Assembly: GCA_002102555.1 (NCBI GenBank)
Contig: MCFL01000006.1
Location: 124,001 to 188,000 of the forward strand
Length of the DNA: 64,000 nucleotides
DNA from: Catenaria anguillulae PL171
Taxonomy: Eukaryota; Blastocladiomycota; Blastocladiomycetes; Blastocladiales; Catenariaceae
Direction of reading: 5' to 3'
Position 1 is the first letter of the stretch; every line of letters begins with the position of its first letter. The notes beneath the pieces were generated by a model. The model was given only the letters and a program-made list of their open reading frames with translations, did not search any database and was not told the origin of the DNA. This document shows, one piece after another, positions 1 to 11,218 of the stretch. Made by a program: the position numbers and the translations under genes.

Positions 1-2
1 GA

Positions 3-2059
3 ATACGCCTGCGGGACTTGACCAGGCTCAAGCTCCTCCATTCGTCCTCGACCACTCCTTCCTCAACGCTCAACGACGATGGACTTCGCCCAGCAATCCC
101 GGTTTCGAGCGACGAAGACAACGACTCGTTCAATACCGAAGCACCGTCACATATCACCACCTCCACGTCAGCTGCGTCGCCTTCCACTCAACAGCGCGAT
201 CATCGCCTGGGTCTTGTGACAAGGGCAAGGCAAGACTCGACGAGGAGTCGGGATGTCTTGAAAGCGTATGTCTACTGCTCTTAGCATCAACCTCTTCTCT
301 ACATCACAAAATTGACCAGTTTTGCTGTATTGTAGCTACTTGAAGGAAGTCAACACCCTTTGCTTAACCAGCAAATCCGGCAAATCGGCTGGCACGGTGT
401 ACGATATGTTTAACGTTGATCCAGCGGCGACTGCAGCCGTGTCAGTGGCCGCGGCTTCTGATGCTGGGGCTCGCAACTTGAGCAGTAGCAAGCTACCGGC
501 CGACACATCCAGTGGGTCCGACCAGTCCAACACATCCATTTCGGCCAGCGTCATGTCGAGCCTCGGTTTCACGAACATGAGCACCAGCACCATTGTTAGG
601 GACGTGCCGATCGGATCTCGTGGCGGTAACGCAAGCGAGGAGGGCATGGCTTTGTCGCCGAGCACATCGATGGAGCGGCTACCAGCCGGGGACGTAGAGC
701 GACGGCCACCAAATACAAGGAGGCGCAAAGAGTGTAAGTTGCATATCGGGACATTTGCTTTGTTTTTCTCTCTCTTTTTGTCCGCGGCTGATTGACGGCT
801 TCCACCTTCTTTCATTGCCAGCCTTGACCCAGTATCCCAACGAATCCGATCAGCCGCTCCAACGCTCCATTGGCACTCTGGATGAGCAACCGAAAAGCCC
901 AACAAGCTGGAAAATGAAGCACACGTTACGTCATCACGTCGACAGTGTCCGCATGGTGGACGTGCATATTAGTGACAACATTCTCGCAACTGCGTCAGAG
1001 GACCATACCGTCAAGCTGTGGCAGTATGGACACAAGAAGAGGTATGTCAGTGGTCGCATCATTGAAGGCCAAACTCCCATTCAAGTCTGCATTGAAGCTA
1101 ATGCTTGAAAAACGATTGTCTCGCAGGGATGGAGAGCCGTACCTGACGCTTCGCGCGCACGAGGCACCCGTTCTTGCTGTCGCTTTTGATGCTCATAACG
1201 ACTTTCTTTTTTCTGGCGGTGCCGATTCAAGCTTGTTCCTTTGGAAACTGACCAAGGACAGGACGCCGTACATGCCCTTTGGTCCGTACATTTCTTGCCC
1301 GTTCCACCGTGTCTATTCTGTCGCTTTCCCGGTACTGAGGACGGCTATGTGAGTGATACAGACAAGCGAGTCTTTCTCACGCACTTTGATGGCCATACGG
1401 ATGCTATTTGGGACCTCAAGATGCATCCACTGAATCCACTCCTCGCATCTTGCTCGGCCGACGGCACAGTGAGGCTCTGGGACACACAGCATCTTCGTCC
1501 GCCGCTCAACCACCTTCTCAGGACAAACGGGACGCCCACGAGTGTTGCATTCGTCCCAACCGATCGCAACAAGATGCTCGTTTCCCTCAGCGAAGGCAGA
1601 GTAATGGTTGTTGACATCGAAACCATGTCCCCCATATCGTCGTTTGATGCCCAAGACCAGGCGGCCGCCAATCGCGTCGTTGTACATCCGACCATGCCGC
1701 TGGCAATGAGCGTCCACGATGACGGGTCTCTGTTATTTACCGATTGGGCGACCGGAGGCAAAGTGCACCGTTTAGGGAATGCGCACCCCACGTCAGCGGC
1801 GGCCATCGACGTCAGTCCCACTGGGCTGACCGTGGCAACCGGTGGCCATGATTGTTCATTGCGGGTGTGGGATATTGGATCGCGATCCTGTCTTCACGAG
1901 ACCACCGGGCATCGTAAGAGGCGAGATGAGGGGCTGTGGTCGGTGAGGTTTGGTGGTGTTGTTCCAGGTTCAAGTGGGGCCCCCGCAGACCATGCAGTGT
2001 CGGCAATTTTGGCAACAGCGGGTGCAGATGGGCTTGTTAAGGTGTTTAACGCTCAGTAG
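3..2059 (+). CDS. Striatin-family WD40 scaffold protein, 5' end outside the window
   Basis: Probable scaffold of the STRIPAK phosphatase-kinase complex. My exon model is 3-265, 336-733, 822-1041, 1127-1281 and 1362-2059. The introns (70, 88, 85 and 80 nt) start GTATGT, GTAAGT, GTATGT and the weaker GTCCGT, and end in AG. The first two visible exons encode a low-complexity Ser/Thr/Asp-rich linker. The rest is a WD40 propeller with repeat signatures SEDHTVKLW, SGGADSSLFLW, SCSADGTVRLWD, NRVVVHPTMPL, TGGHDCSLRVWD and ATAGADGLVKVF. Order and wording closely follow the striatin propeller (animal striatins have SEDHTLKLW, SCSADGTVRLW and GSHDCSIRLW). The N-terminal coiled coil and caveolin-binding segment expected for the family would lie upstream of the window. 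The last intron boundary is the least certain, chosen because it restores frame and family spacing. The gene ends GCTCAGTAG. Confidence 0.88.
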
Positions 2060-2279
2060 TACAATAAGTGAAGAACGATAATACATTGGCCGCTGACAAC
2101 TATTGCCATATTAAGCATCTCGGGGTGCCATCACCAGAAATGGAGGATAGAAGAGAAGGGGGGGGGGGTTGACCCTGTAACAGCCAGAGTTGACAACTCC
2201 AATGGAAACTTATATGTATTGAAGGTTATGCTGACGAATGACTGGGGGAAAAAAAAAAACCTTGGGCTCCGCTTCGCCA
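2060..2279. other. Short intergenic space between convergent genes
   Basis: About 220 bp separate the stop codons of the striatin gene (+) and the TMED10-like gene (-), so the two 3' UTRs must nearly meet or overlap. It contains a G homopolymer near 2159-2168 and an AATAAG hexamer shortly after the striatin stop that could help polyadenylation. No other structure seen. Confidence 0.6.
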
Positions 2280-3035
2280 TCAGATGAGCTTCTTTGCAGT
2301 AAAGAACTGCTTGAGGTAGTAGACTTGCCAACACCCAAGCAAGATGAGGGTGGCCATTGTCAACATGGAAAAGCCAAGAACGCGAGCATTCGTAGATTCT
2401 TGATGCGAGGGAGAAAGAATAAGAGTTAGCTGAGTGTGGCCGAGAATGGAGTGACGGGGGATTGCGCACGTACCATTGGTATTCCGCATCCGAGCCTCAC
2501 GCGACTTGAGGTATTCCATTTCGTCAACAATTTCATCCATTACGGACTCAAGACGCCTCAGCTCAATCTCAACGGGCTTGAGATGTTCATTCTTCTCCTC
2601 GAAACTTGAATCTTCTCGAGCATCTGCGCCAGTGTCGAGGGTGAGAAGCAACGCGCGCTGCATCGTCGGTGACGGGTTGTAGCCTGATTCGAGGTTGTTG
2701 GTGACGCAAACAAAGACTTCGGCATGATCGAGAGTTGTGAAGGCAAATTTGGCGTGACCTTCAAGGTTGACACGCTGGTAGTACTTGTTGGCGTTTGGGC
2801 CTTCATCGTAAATGTGAACGTCCGTTGACTGGTGGTCGCCTGGGCCAACCTCGACGGATCCGCGAACGAGGACATTCTTGCCAATGTACGCCGACAGGCA
2901 TCGGTGGTTCTTGTCCTTGACGCCGGCAGCAAGAGCAGGGAGCTCGAACTTGATGGCTGAGGAGAGCGCAGCGAGGCAAGCAAGGAGGACTACGCAAGCG
3001 GCTGGTGCATAGTGTCGAGGTGGAGTGGGCTTCAT
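2280..3035 (-). CDS. p24-delta family cargo receptor (TMED10/Erv25-like)
   Basis: Type I membrane protein of COPI/COPII vesicles that helps cargo sorting and ER-Golgi cycling. Two exons: 3035-2474 and 2398-2280. The 75-nt intron (2473-2399) starts GTACGT and ends CAAG, and splicing gives about 226 residues. The order is: signal peptide (residues about 1-28, hydrophobic VVLLACLAALSSA), a GOLD domain with the paired cysteines of the family (HRCLSAYIGKNV and VFVCVTNN), a coiled stalk (IELRRLESVMDEIVDEMEYLKSREA), one transmembrane helix (LGFSMLTMATLILLGCWQVYYL) and the short cytosolic tail QFFTAKKLI. The tail combines the FF COPII-export motif with a C-terminal KKXX COPI-retrieval motif and closely matches the TMED10 tail, so the delta subfamily assignment is firm. 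The intron falls just before the membrane span. The ATG at 3035 is followed at once by the signal peptide. Confidence 0.93.
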   Translation of the reverse strand: MKPTPPRHYAPAACVVLLACLAALSSAIKFELPALAAGVKDKNHRCLSAYIGKNVLVRGSVEVGPGDHQSTDVHIYDEGPNANKYYQRVNLEGHAKFAFTTLDHAEVFVCVTNNLESGYNPSPTMQRALLLTLDTGADAREDSSFEEKNEHLKPVEIELRRLESVMDEIVDEMEYLKSREARMRNTNGTCAIPRHSILGHTQLTLILSPSHQESTNARVLGFSMLTMATLILLGCWQVYYLKQFFTAKKLI

Positions 3036-3708
3036 TGTGGTATTTCATAAAGTGCTTTGGGGTCGTTGAAGAGCACTTTGGCATTCAATAATTAGAGTGA
3101 GGCGTTGGCACATGCAGATCATCAATCCAAGCTGCGACGCCGTGCAATCCCAGTGAACGTCCAAGCAATTTTAAACCAGTTTTTAGCGTTGTTTTGTCTA
3201 TTTCAAAGGTTGTGATGCCAACGCTATTTGGTTTGGATCGGCTGCCATTTGTTTCCAGTTACCAGCCACCAGCAACTGCACGCCGTATCCACAGCCAACC
3301 CAAGGAAGAAGTCAGTGGCTGTCCACGTGGCTGCGCTGGGGCTTGGGAGCTTGACATGATGAGTGTGAGGCAAGCGAACACCGTGAGGCAGTTGAATGAC
3401 CTGACTCTCTTTGCTTGAGGCTATGTATGTAAGTTTGATGGTTGTCCCATTCCATGCAATGCGGTTGAATCTTGTCCGCCAGTGATTTATTCGTTCGGCA
3501 GCCCCAAGCACCTCATTATTTGCGCAAAGCGCCTACATGTCTCACACCGCGGTTGCCCGTCGACATCGTGCGCGCTCACCAAATTGCCTTTCTCCTCAAC
3601 CACCGCCCACGGTCACTACACTGTGGACTCATTGACTCAGGCCTCAAACCGTCACTATCCATTGGCACCAGTTCATTTTTCTGTCCTACCGTCGTCACAT
3701 TCATCGTC
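3036..3708. promoter_or_regulatory. Divergent intergenic region of the TMED10-like gene and the YANK kinase
   Basis: These 673 bp contain the start regions of two genes transcribed away from each other, so both promoters and 5' UTRs must lie here. The part next to the kinase (about 3580-3700) is pyrimidine-rich. I see no convincing TATA element, no conserved coding segment and no repeat shared with the transposon island. Confidence 0.5.
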
Positions 3709-5852
3709 ATGGGAGGCGCGTGGTCAAGCAGCTACGACCCCAACGGAACTGGTACCCATGGTCGGGTTTTTTCTTGCGAGAATGCTTCCGCTCTAACTCC
3801 ATGTGGGCTTCTTGGAAAACACCTCATTTCTGTAGTGGACCTGCGATTCTTCAAGTTGGGGCGCAGTATTGGGCGAGGTGCATTTGGCAAAGTCAAGGTG
3901 GTTGTCCATCGCCAATCCAAGCAACTTTATGCCCTCAAGTATATCAATAAGGACATTTGCATCAAAAAGAAGGCCTACCGAAACATTTTTCGAGAGCGGA
4001 ATCTCCTGGGTACGCCTCACTCGCTTCTTGGCCCCATGTCGTGACGCCGTCTGACAAATATGTCGCCCTTCCTCGAGAACAGAGTCGATTCAGCACCCTT
4101 TCATCATCAACTTGCGGTATAGTTTCCAGGATGATGAAAACATGGTACGTGGTAACCCGTTCAATTCGTGGCATGCGCAATATTTGACAGATTTACTGGG
4201 CTCACCTTCCTCAACAGTTTATGGTTCTCGACCTTATGCTGGTACAAGTCATTTCTCGATCGTAGCAAGTTCAGGTCTCGAAGGACTTTGCCACTCACTC
4301 GCATATGTTGCAGGGAGGCGACCTTCGATTCCATCTCAACCGCCTTGGGCAGTTTTCGGAACGCGTTTGTGTCTTTTATGCTGCCGAGCTATCGTCGGCT
4401 CTCATGTACCTTCATTCCAAGGTATTCATTGCAGTCCTTCATTGTCTCCTTGATCTCGCTGACTGTTTCCGTACTTGCCACAGCGCATCATTCACCGGTT
4501 CGCTCAATCTTCTCCTAAAGCGACCAGGCATCACTTTCTTTCCTTTCTTTTCTCATCACAGCTCTTAACAGGGATATCAAGCCTGAAAACCTCTTGCTCA
4601 GCGCAGAAGGTCATTGCCATATCACCGACTTCAACTGGTATATCTCTCTGGAGTTTCATTTCGTGGGTGTGCGTCATCGTTCTCTGACCCACCATAATGC
4701 GACCTACTTTTTCCAGTGCTACTGTAATGGACTCAGGCCGTGTTTTAACAAGCCAAACCGGTACGACTGGATACATGGTACAAACACAAACAGCGTTGTC
4801 AATCTTGGCCCTCTCATGATGTTCACGAGAGTCTCGCAACCTTAGGCCCCCGAAGTGTACTCGGGCAAGGGATACAACGAGGCATGTGATTGGTGGTCTC
4901 TGGGCATTGTCCTGTTTGAATGCCTTCATGGAGAGGTTCGCGTTTGAAAGCCAATTGGAGTTGACGTACTATTGTATGCTGACGTTGCATCTGTCTCCGA
5001 GTAGCGTCCATTCGTTGCAAGTTCCGTTGATCGGCTCATCCTCAAAATGCGTACTCAATCCATCTCCTTCTCTGAACAGTCATCTCGTCGGATACGATTG
5101 CTGTTGGAAGGCGTATGTCATCACACTTCCACTTTCGTCTTACTTCCAACATCTCACATCCTGCTCTTCAGTTCCTTCAACGAGACCCGCAACATCGGCT
5201 TGGAATTTGTGGAGACGGGCATGGTGCTCTCCGATCCCACCCAGCATTTTCGCGCATCAATTGGGACCTTCTCGATCTCAAGCAAATCGAGCCGCCATTT
5301 GTTCCAGAGCACGGGCTTTTGCATTTCGAGGCGCGATACGAGCTTGAAGAGTTATTGCTCGAGGAAAACCCTTTGCATGGCCGCCCCAAGAATCGTAAAA
5401 CCAACAGCGACTTGCCGCGGGAAAAACGGCTCATGCTCTCTGAGTTCAAGAACTTCGATTTCACCAAGGGTCGACCCGGCGATGTGCTTGTTGGTGTCAC
5501 CAATGGCAGTGCGTCGTCTCGAGCAGGATCCATGACCAGCAAGCGACAACACGACGCTCAACTTTCCAGTTCTCAACCATTCGATTCAGTTTTCGCTAAC
5601 GCTGATCGTGGATATGATAGCGAGACTGAGGTTGCCCAGGTGCGAAAGCAACGTACTCGTCGAGACCTGGCTGTGGAGACCGATGGGCCGCCAGGTGGCT
5701 TTATCAAAGCTCTTGGGCCACCAACTGCCCCACTCTTCACTGATGAAAACATGTGGGGTCGCCCTCCATCACCGGTTCCCACCATTCTTCTATCAACACA
5801 AGCCAGTGGCCTGGAGCCCAGCAAGTGCCCATCGATGTTTGCAGAAGAATAG
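3709..5852 (+). CDS. YANK/STK32-type AGC serine/threonine kinase
   Basis: Eleven-exon model: 3709-3751, 3836-4009, 4083-4144, 4218-4241, 4314-4421, 4484-4497, 4572-4637, 4717-4777, 4846-4935, 5005-5112, 5172-5852. It gives 476 residues in one frame. The ten introns are 59-84 nt; two exons are very small (24 and 14 nt). The protein starts MGG, a likely N-myristoylation site as in this family. Kinase landmarks: glycine loop GRGAFGKV, ATP lysine in ALKYINK, the family hallmark NLRYSFQDDENM, VLDLMLGGDLRFHL, catalytic loop IIHRDIKPENLL, DFN instead of DFG (normal for YANK kinases), MAPEV, DWWSLGIVLFE and FLQRDPQHRLG. The C-terminal extension HFEARYELEELLLEENPLH matches the STK32 tail, followed by a disordered Ser-rich end. 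Two introns start with the uncommon GTTCGC and one with GTACCC; they are supported mainly by homology. The ATG at 3709 is the first in frame. Confidence 0.9.
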
Positions 5853-6125
5853 TCCACACTGTTTTGTTATGCTTGAATACAACTTAATTAGACTTTTTCT
5901 GTCCATTAGGTTTTCGCCCTTTGTTGCCTGAGTATGTGTGCTTGTTTGTCCTCTTCAGCAAGTTGATGGCAATCAAAAATACTCCATGCTTGTGCTCAGT
6001 CTTCAGTGTTGCGTGTGTGAGGTTCAGTGGCAAGCAAGCAAGCCTGGGTGCATTATTGTTGGGATTGGCGGTTATGCAGCCATGTCTGCAACATGCTCAA
6101 TGCTGTCTTTTCCTTTCCACCGCCC
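5853..6125. other. 3' flank of the kinase gene
   Basis: This AT-richer stretch should hold the kinase 3' UTR. It has short direct repeats of the kind CAAGCAAGCAAGC near 6032. No coding signal seen. It ends where similarity to a transposon 3' tail begins. Confidence 0.5.
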
Positions 6126-6300
6126 TCTCCCTACAACCACTTACTTGCGTCCTTCTTCCCTTACTTGCTTGTGCCACCGCTTGTGGCAGGTGTATTGAGC
6201 TCTTTCCTTCCTGCTTTTGTATATTTTCAAAGCACTCTTGGTTTCATAAATGTAATTTCATCATGTACATGGAGGAGCGTAGCAACACCAAAAAAAAAAA
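6126..6300 (+). mobile_element. Truncated 3' tail of an ORF1-only/LINE-type retroposon
   Basis: The sequence follows the 3' UTR pattern of the ORF1-only elements further right (compare 42500-42673): a pyrimidine-rich stretch, CTTACTTGCTTGTGCCACC, TTGTGGCAGGTGTATTGA, CCTTCCTGCTTTTG, a degenerate ACATG...GTAGC terminal motif and a 12-nt poly(A). Only the last ~175 bp are present and there is no coding part. It is diverged from the other copies and probably old. Confidence 0.6.
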
Positions 6301-6825
6301 ACACTGTCCCAATTAGGATGGGAACAGGAAGAGAGTAAACGGAAAGACAGAGAGCGAAACAGGGAATGTGGGATGAGAAATAGGAGAAGTGAATGCAGGA
6401 TGAGAGGGGGAGAAGTAAGATGGAAAAGATCAAGAGTGATGGAGCATACAGAAACTGCTCAAAACTCCATGTACAAGAAAAGGACATGCCAACTGGGACC
6501 TAGCATCAAGCAGTCTAACACAAGAGCAACACAAGACTGTGGGAAAAGATGAAAAATCAAATCAGTAAACAATAGGGACAAGGTTGCAGTAACAGGACAG
6601 TGTTGTGAGAATCAATCTTTTGCTCTCAATAAAGTAAGCAATCATCCTCTGTTTACACCAGAGGTGGTGGGATGGTCTGACTTTATAGCTCAGTCATATC
6701 CAACAATAGGCCGAAATCCAATCCAGGGGAGGTCTCTAGACCCGATGTGGAATGCAGAAATGGAATTGTGGAATCTGGACATGCTGATTACCAGAGATCA
6801 TGAATTGGCTTTGCTCCATAGATGG
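6301..6825 (-). mobile_element. LINE-Z fragment (3' UTR and end of ORF2)
   Basis: Read on the minus strand this resembles the tail of the better-preserved LINE-Z copy at 39330-39900. Shared blocks are the CCCAGTTGGC region, GTTTTGAGCAG and CTTGATCTT, followed by a pyrimidine-rich stretch. Toward 6700-6790 it resembles the ORF2 end coding for PGLVVPRFGF. The 3' end is cut by the retroposon tail at 6126-6300 and the 5' end by the MULE. No intact coding remains. Confidence 0.55.
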
Positions 6826-6832
6826 ATGGCTT

Positions 6833-6970
6833 GAGTTTTTTGGCGGGTACAATATGTTTTTTGGCGGGTAACAAATGGCGTTGGGCGGGTACGATTTTGG
6901 ACTCAGTGGGCAACTTTTTGGACATAGGACGCAGCAGGTGAGCAATAGGACTTGGCGGGTAAGTTGGATT
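6833..6970 (-). repeat. Subterminal GGCGGGTA array of the MULE
   Basis: Five or more degenerate copies of GGCGGGTA(A/C), spaced 18-35 bp and often preceded by TTTTTT or TTGGG, lie inside the MULE end. The second copy at 61620-61809 carries the complementary TACCCGCC-type array. Arrays of short subterminal repeats are a known feature of some DNA transposons, where they bind transposase. Confidence 0.7.
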
Positions 6971-8098
6971 GGGCAATTTTTTTGACAAAATGTTGGACTT
7001 CTGCTGATCTGACTGAGGCAGACAGTCAGAACATCGCTTGACTATTAAGGGAACAAAACATGAGTATTTAAAATACCGTACAAGAATGAGGATGCCATGG
7101 AGGTGTTTGACATGAAGGGAGCAATGAGGAAGAGGCATGGCATAACGTCAACACCAAAAAAAAGGCAAATAATGGAGCACTCTCAAAACAATCAATCCAT
7201 TGAAAGTGCAGGGCCAGAGTTGCGAGGGCGACCACCACGACTTGCACCAGGCTTGCCCCGACTTTGCATTAACGCCAAGGTTGGAAGGGCAGGATGAAGC
7301 TTTAAAGAATACTGAGCAGAAGAAGCAAGAATGTGGTGGCACCATCCGTTTCGAAACGCATAAAGGCACTCGCAAGTAGGAAGCTCCGAGTCCATGGTCA
7401 TTTGGCGAGGAAGGCGCACAACAACTTGAACCGTCTCCAGAATCTCCTTGCTGGTCACCCCACGGACACCATAGGCAGAGCCACCATATGCAAATGACGG
7501 AATTGCTGCAGAGTACGTGATCGTCCAATGGTGTTGGCTGGCTCAACAGGAAACATCATGAGTGTTGTCGACTGCCCAGCAATGTGCCTTGTCAATGTTG
7601 GAAGCCTGTCATGATAAGGAATTCAGTCAGTGCGGAAGCCATGGATGAAAGGATGAAACAGATTGAAACAACTTGGAAGCAACATACAGGAACCTGTGGG
7701 AGAAGGCGAACAGGTGCTTCAAACAAAGGTTGGCGATAGACACATTGCATACTGCAATTGACCGCATCCACCAATGATTGTGCAACCGCCATCTTGAACT
7801 GCTTTTTGAGTACAGAGTGCTTGGCTGGAGAATCAAACACGGTCTCATTGGAAAGGTGGTGATACAAGTCAACAAGACGTGACTCAAACTGCTCATTGGA
7901 CTCGGTCCAATGCAGCAAGTAAACCATGCGCAATACAAGCTTCATGTGCTTGGGAACAGTGCGCTTTTCGATGCACTGACGCAAGTGGAACCAGCACATG
8001 CCAATGTCCGCATCGGGAAACACCTGCTCAATGGCCAAACCAACTGCATCCTTGGCGTCAGACATGGTGACTGCCCACTGCGACACATCAAACTTGCA

Positions 8099-8290
8099 TT
8101 TTTTTTTTTTTTTTTGGATCACTACCACATATATTGAAGCTGACAACCAACACAAAGCCTTGAGAGAAGATACAAGAGCAGGAGGGTTACAGATCCAAGA
8201 CACTCAATAGATGACAAAAGCAAGCAGAGAAAATGGCAAGCAATTGGTGGTAGGGGCACTTGGCCTTGGGGACAACAGAGAGGGTAAGGT

Positions 8291-8380
<90 letters not shown>

Positions 8381-9832
8381 GAAGTAAGCAGACGGAAAGT
8401 AACAGGGTCTGAGGGTGACATTCAACCACATCACGGATGCACAAAATGAACAACTTGCAACAGAGAACCAAGAAAGGTCGAAGTCAAATAAAGGGAAGCA
8501 TTGTCAAAACAGTGGTGAGCATACGAGGACAAGGGAAGGTTACGCCATACGCGCAGAGGCAGCAGTTGGAGAAAGCAAGGGGACAAAAACAGAATGTGTA
8601 CCCGACTGTACCCAGACATGGGTAGCAAAGCGTTGCTGTGAGTGTCCGAACCTGAACCTGGGGGTTGAGAGCCCTGGGAAAGTGCCGTGGAACCGCCATT
8701 CGCCAAAGGAAACCGGTGCATGCGAGGCTGATGGGGAGCCAACGAGGGGTGGGCAGCCAGCGTGGCACTCGTAGATGTAATGTGCGGCAACGAGCGCAAG
8801 GTTCATGGGCGGCTGCTGGGCCACTGGGGCGCGTGTCTCCCGACAGTGGGGACATTGACAGGGCTGCCGGGCCGCAAGCGGGTTTTCTGGCATGCGTCAC
8901 TCGATCGGTCCAACGAGCCTGCAACACTCCTTCCACAGCACAGTTTGGATGGTCGTGGAAGCAATTGAGACAATTCGCGCGAGGATAGATACGAGGTTGG
9001 GAAACTGTTGTCGCAGGCGCACCTCGACTACGCACGCTGCAGTTGCCCGTAACTTGGTTGGATCCATTAGCCGCTCGACGAGTGTCTTTGCTGTCGCTTG
9101 GTGTGCCGTCATCCTGCGACGCCGTAGCAGCTCCACAACTTGTTCGTGCACATCCAATCGGCATGTCCAGAGTATGTTGGCAAGTGAGCGACACCTGAGC
9201 CAATGTTGTTGATCATCAAGAGCACCGCAGAGCACACAATCCGGGGAAGGCACCCGCTCTGGCCAATACTTGTGAAGTTGAGCGCGAGTTGGCAGGCGAC
9301 TCGTCAAAACCTTGACGCGGAACGTGACTGATGCGTCGTCGGCAAACGATGCGGACATGGCCGATGCCTTGCGACCATTGCGAATGGCCCCGTCAAACAC
9401 CATCAGGTCAGGCTGCCCAACCAACTTGAGCATATGCAAGTACAAATCGATGCGGGATTGTATCTGTGCTTGACGCCGAATTGCGCGGCCCACCTGCGCA
9501 TACACCAGCTCATGGCCTACCTGCACCAGCGCGCCGAAGTCAATTGCATCCAGAAACCGTGGCGAAAAGGCGTACACCTCATGGCAATTCGCACCACAAC
9601 GGGCAAGCTCGTCAGCCTTCTCGTTCCCTGCATTCCCATCATGGCCCTTGACTTTCACGAGATCCAGCACGAGCTTCTTTTCCTTGACCAGTGCACGAAG
9701 GACAAGTAACAAGTCGTGCAGCGGCGACGGGTGACGTGGCCCAATCGCCTTGGCATCGGGCAGGCCCAGAAACATGGGAACAACCTGCACAGCGACAGCC
9801 GAGTCTGAGAAAACACGCACATGCGATCCAGC
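8099..9832 (-). mobile_element. LINE-X copy 1, 5'-truncated, inserted in the MULE
   Basis: Flanked by the direct repeat acacatcaaacttgca (8083-8098 and 9833-9848). The poly(A) end is at 8099-8115 on the minus strand. The element holds a 3' UTR with an AG microsatellite and the last part of ORF2: the end of RNase H (FSDSAVAVQVV, KVKGHDGNAGNEKADELA), then the CCHC module CVLCGALDDQQHWLRC and the C-terminal domain. Coding runs from 9832 to 8540 with one in-frame TGA at 8897-8899, where the sister copy at 27784 has CGA. Its 5' truncation and TSD show target-primed reverse transcription. Confidence 0.88.
8297..8372 (+). repeat. (AG)n microsatellite in the LINE-X 3' UTR
   Basis: About 38 uninterrupted AG dinucleotides. 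The same position in LINE-X copies B and C also carries CT/AG tracts, so the microsatellite travels with the LINE. Confidence 0.97.
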
Positions 9833-9967
9833 ACACATCAAACTTGCACTCGACCTTGTCTTGCAGCACACCAACCAACGAGTCAAACACGGCAACATAA
9901 TCAGAGGCCCTGCGATGCAACATGACCACATGTGCAATGGTGTGCCCTTGATGCCCAAGATCCATGG

Positions 9968-10289
9968 GTTCGAACCCCACAGGCGGTGATTCTGGTATAG
10001 TGGTTCTATAGTCCTTGCCACTCGCTTGTGTGTGGATTTGGTTTGGTTGCCAAGCACAAGTTAAATTTCAGTTGTTTCGGGTCCAAGCCGCCGGGGTGGA
10101 TCCCGCCCACTCAACTCAAAAATCTGAGCCCCCTCTCGGCAAGCATCCTTGGTTCCACCCATGTTCCTGGCTATGTCAAAGCACAAGACAATCAAGTTCA
10201 TCCCCCAAACCCCAAGTTTGTGTTGTGTGTTCTTGAAAGTCACTATCATATGTGTAATTGTCCTGAGGTTAAAATGTAAAAAAAAAAAA
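9968..10289 (+). mobile_element. SINE-B copy, head truncated, inserted in the MULE
   Basis: Flanked by the 18-bp duplication gatgcccaagatccatgg (9950-9967 and 10290-10307). It begins inside the tRNA-like T arm (GGGTTCGAACCCC), so it is 5'-truncated. The body matches the longer copy at 49661-50029 in the opposite orientation (CACTCGCTTGTGTGTGGA, GGTGGATCCCGCC, TGAGCCCCCTCTCGGCAAG). It ends TGTCCTGAGGTTAAAATG plus poly(A). Confidence 0.82.
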
Positions 10290-11218
10290 GATGCCCAAGA
10301 TCCATGGCGGTGATGACAAACAGCTGGTACTTGAGTGTGTTTGTCTTGAATGTTCTGTCAAAGGCGATCACAGTGTTTTCCATGCCACTGGCATGCTTGG
10401 CCACTATCACAAGGTTGCAGAGGGTGTTGTGGGTGAAAATTAAGAGCAAGAACGGGCTTTCTTTGGTGCTGTAACCAACACCATCCAAGTCATTGGGAAT
10501 GACCATGAATACTTGATTTGGGTCATTGTCATCAATTGACGCGTTGTACTTGAGCTTTGTAAAGCGCTTCAAGGTGTGGATGCTGGTTGAGCCACTTGTG
10601 GCAATTTTCCTTCTTGATATAGTTGTCAATCTTGTTGAAGTTTTGGCGGTCAGCGAGATGGTGTTGCTCATTGATTTGGCTGGCGTCAAGGAGCGTGAGG
10701 GAGATAGCAAGGGAGCCGTCACCTGCCAGTGTGAAAGAACGCAGCAATAGATATGATGAGAAGGGCGACCAGAAGCAATGTGTCAGATTGAAACCAAAGA
10801 GAAAGATGCAAATGTACCTCTTTGATTTGCGGAATCAATCAAACTTTTTTCTTGAATGCTCAGCCCGGGACAGCCTTCAAGACGTGGGCGTTTCGCATGG
10901 CCAGAAGCCTCAACTTGGCCGCTGAGGGGAGTTGCAACTGCGTGAGCCTGTGGTCATATATACAAGCAGATGTGTGTTGGCAAACATGTTCTTCTCCAGC
11001 ATCTGTCCCAGCTGAAAGCAACATACTTCCGTTGGAAAGTGATAGAGTGCATAAAACTGTGAGCATATCTTGAGCAAGTAGACCTGCAGAGCAGCAGCAC
11101 TTGAGGTACACAGAGCGGTTGCTGTGGTTGTTGGGAGGGGCGTTTTGATGAGGCCAGTACCTGTCAGGGTTGTGGGTTTTTGCACAGCTTGCAGTAGGCA
11201 GCCTTGAAGCGATTTGTG

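Larger units (their letters stand above)
7192..10722 (-). pseudogene. MULE transposase, split by insertions
   Basis: Minus-strand coding blocks in order: 10720-10308 (includes FDRTFKTNTLKYQLFVI, the first catalytic-Asp region), 9949-9849 (after SINE-B), 8082-7600 (after the LINE; MSDAKDAVGLAIEQVFPDAD and GMCWFHLRQCIEK, the second Asp region and the CxxH typical of MULE transposases), and 7458-7192 (CECLYAFRNGWCHH, a SWIM zinc finger of CxC...CxH form, then a basic RGKPGASRGGRPRNSG tail and stop). The SWIM domain is known from MULE and FAR1-like transposases. Besides the insertions, the last two blocks are in different frames, so an intron or a frameshift lies between 7592 and 7458. Upstream, around 11150-11210, a YCKLC motif may belong to an N-terminal zinc-binding region. 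Confidence 0.72.

Noticed and set aside
3224-3511. Possible small genes in the divergent promoter region (95 and 74 codons)
   Set aside because: No homology, no codon pattern and no introns. The frames are within chance length for this base composition.
8187-8471. Long open frames of Ser-Leu or Arg-Glu repeats over the AG/CT tracts (also near 14752-15006 and 15615-15917)
   Set aside because: They are created by dinucleotide microsatellites that have no stop in several frames. No conserved protein is present.
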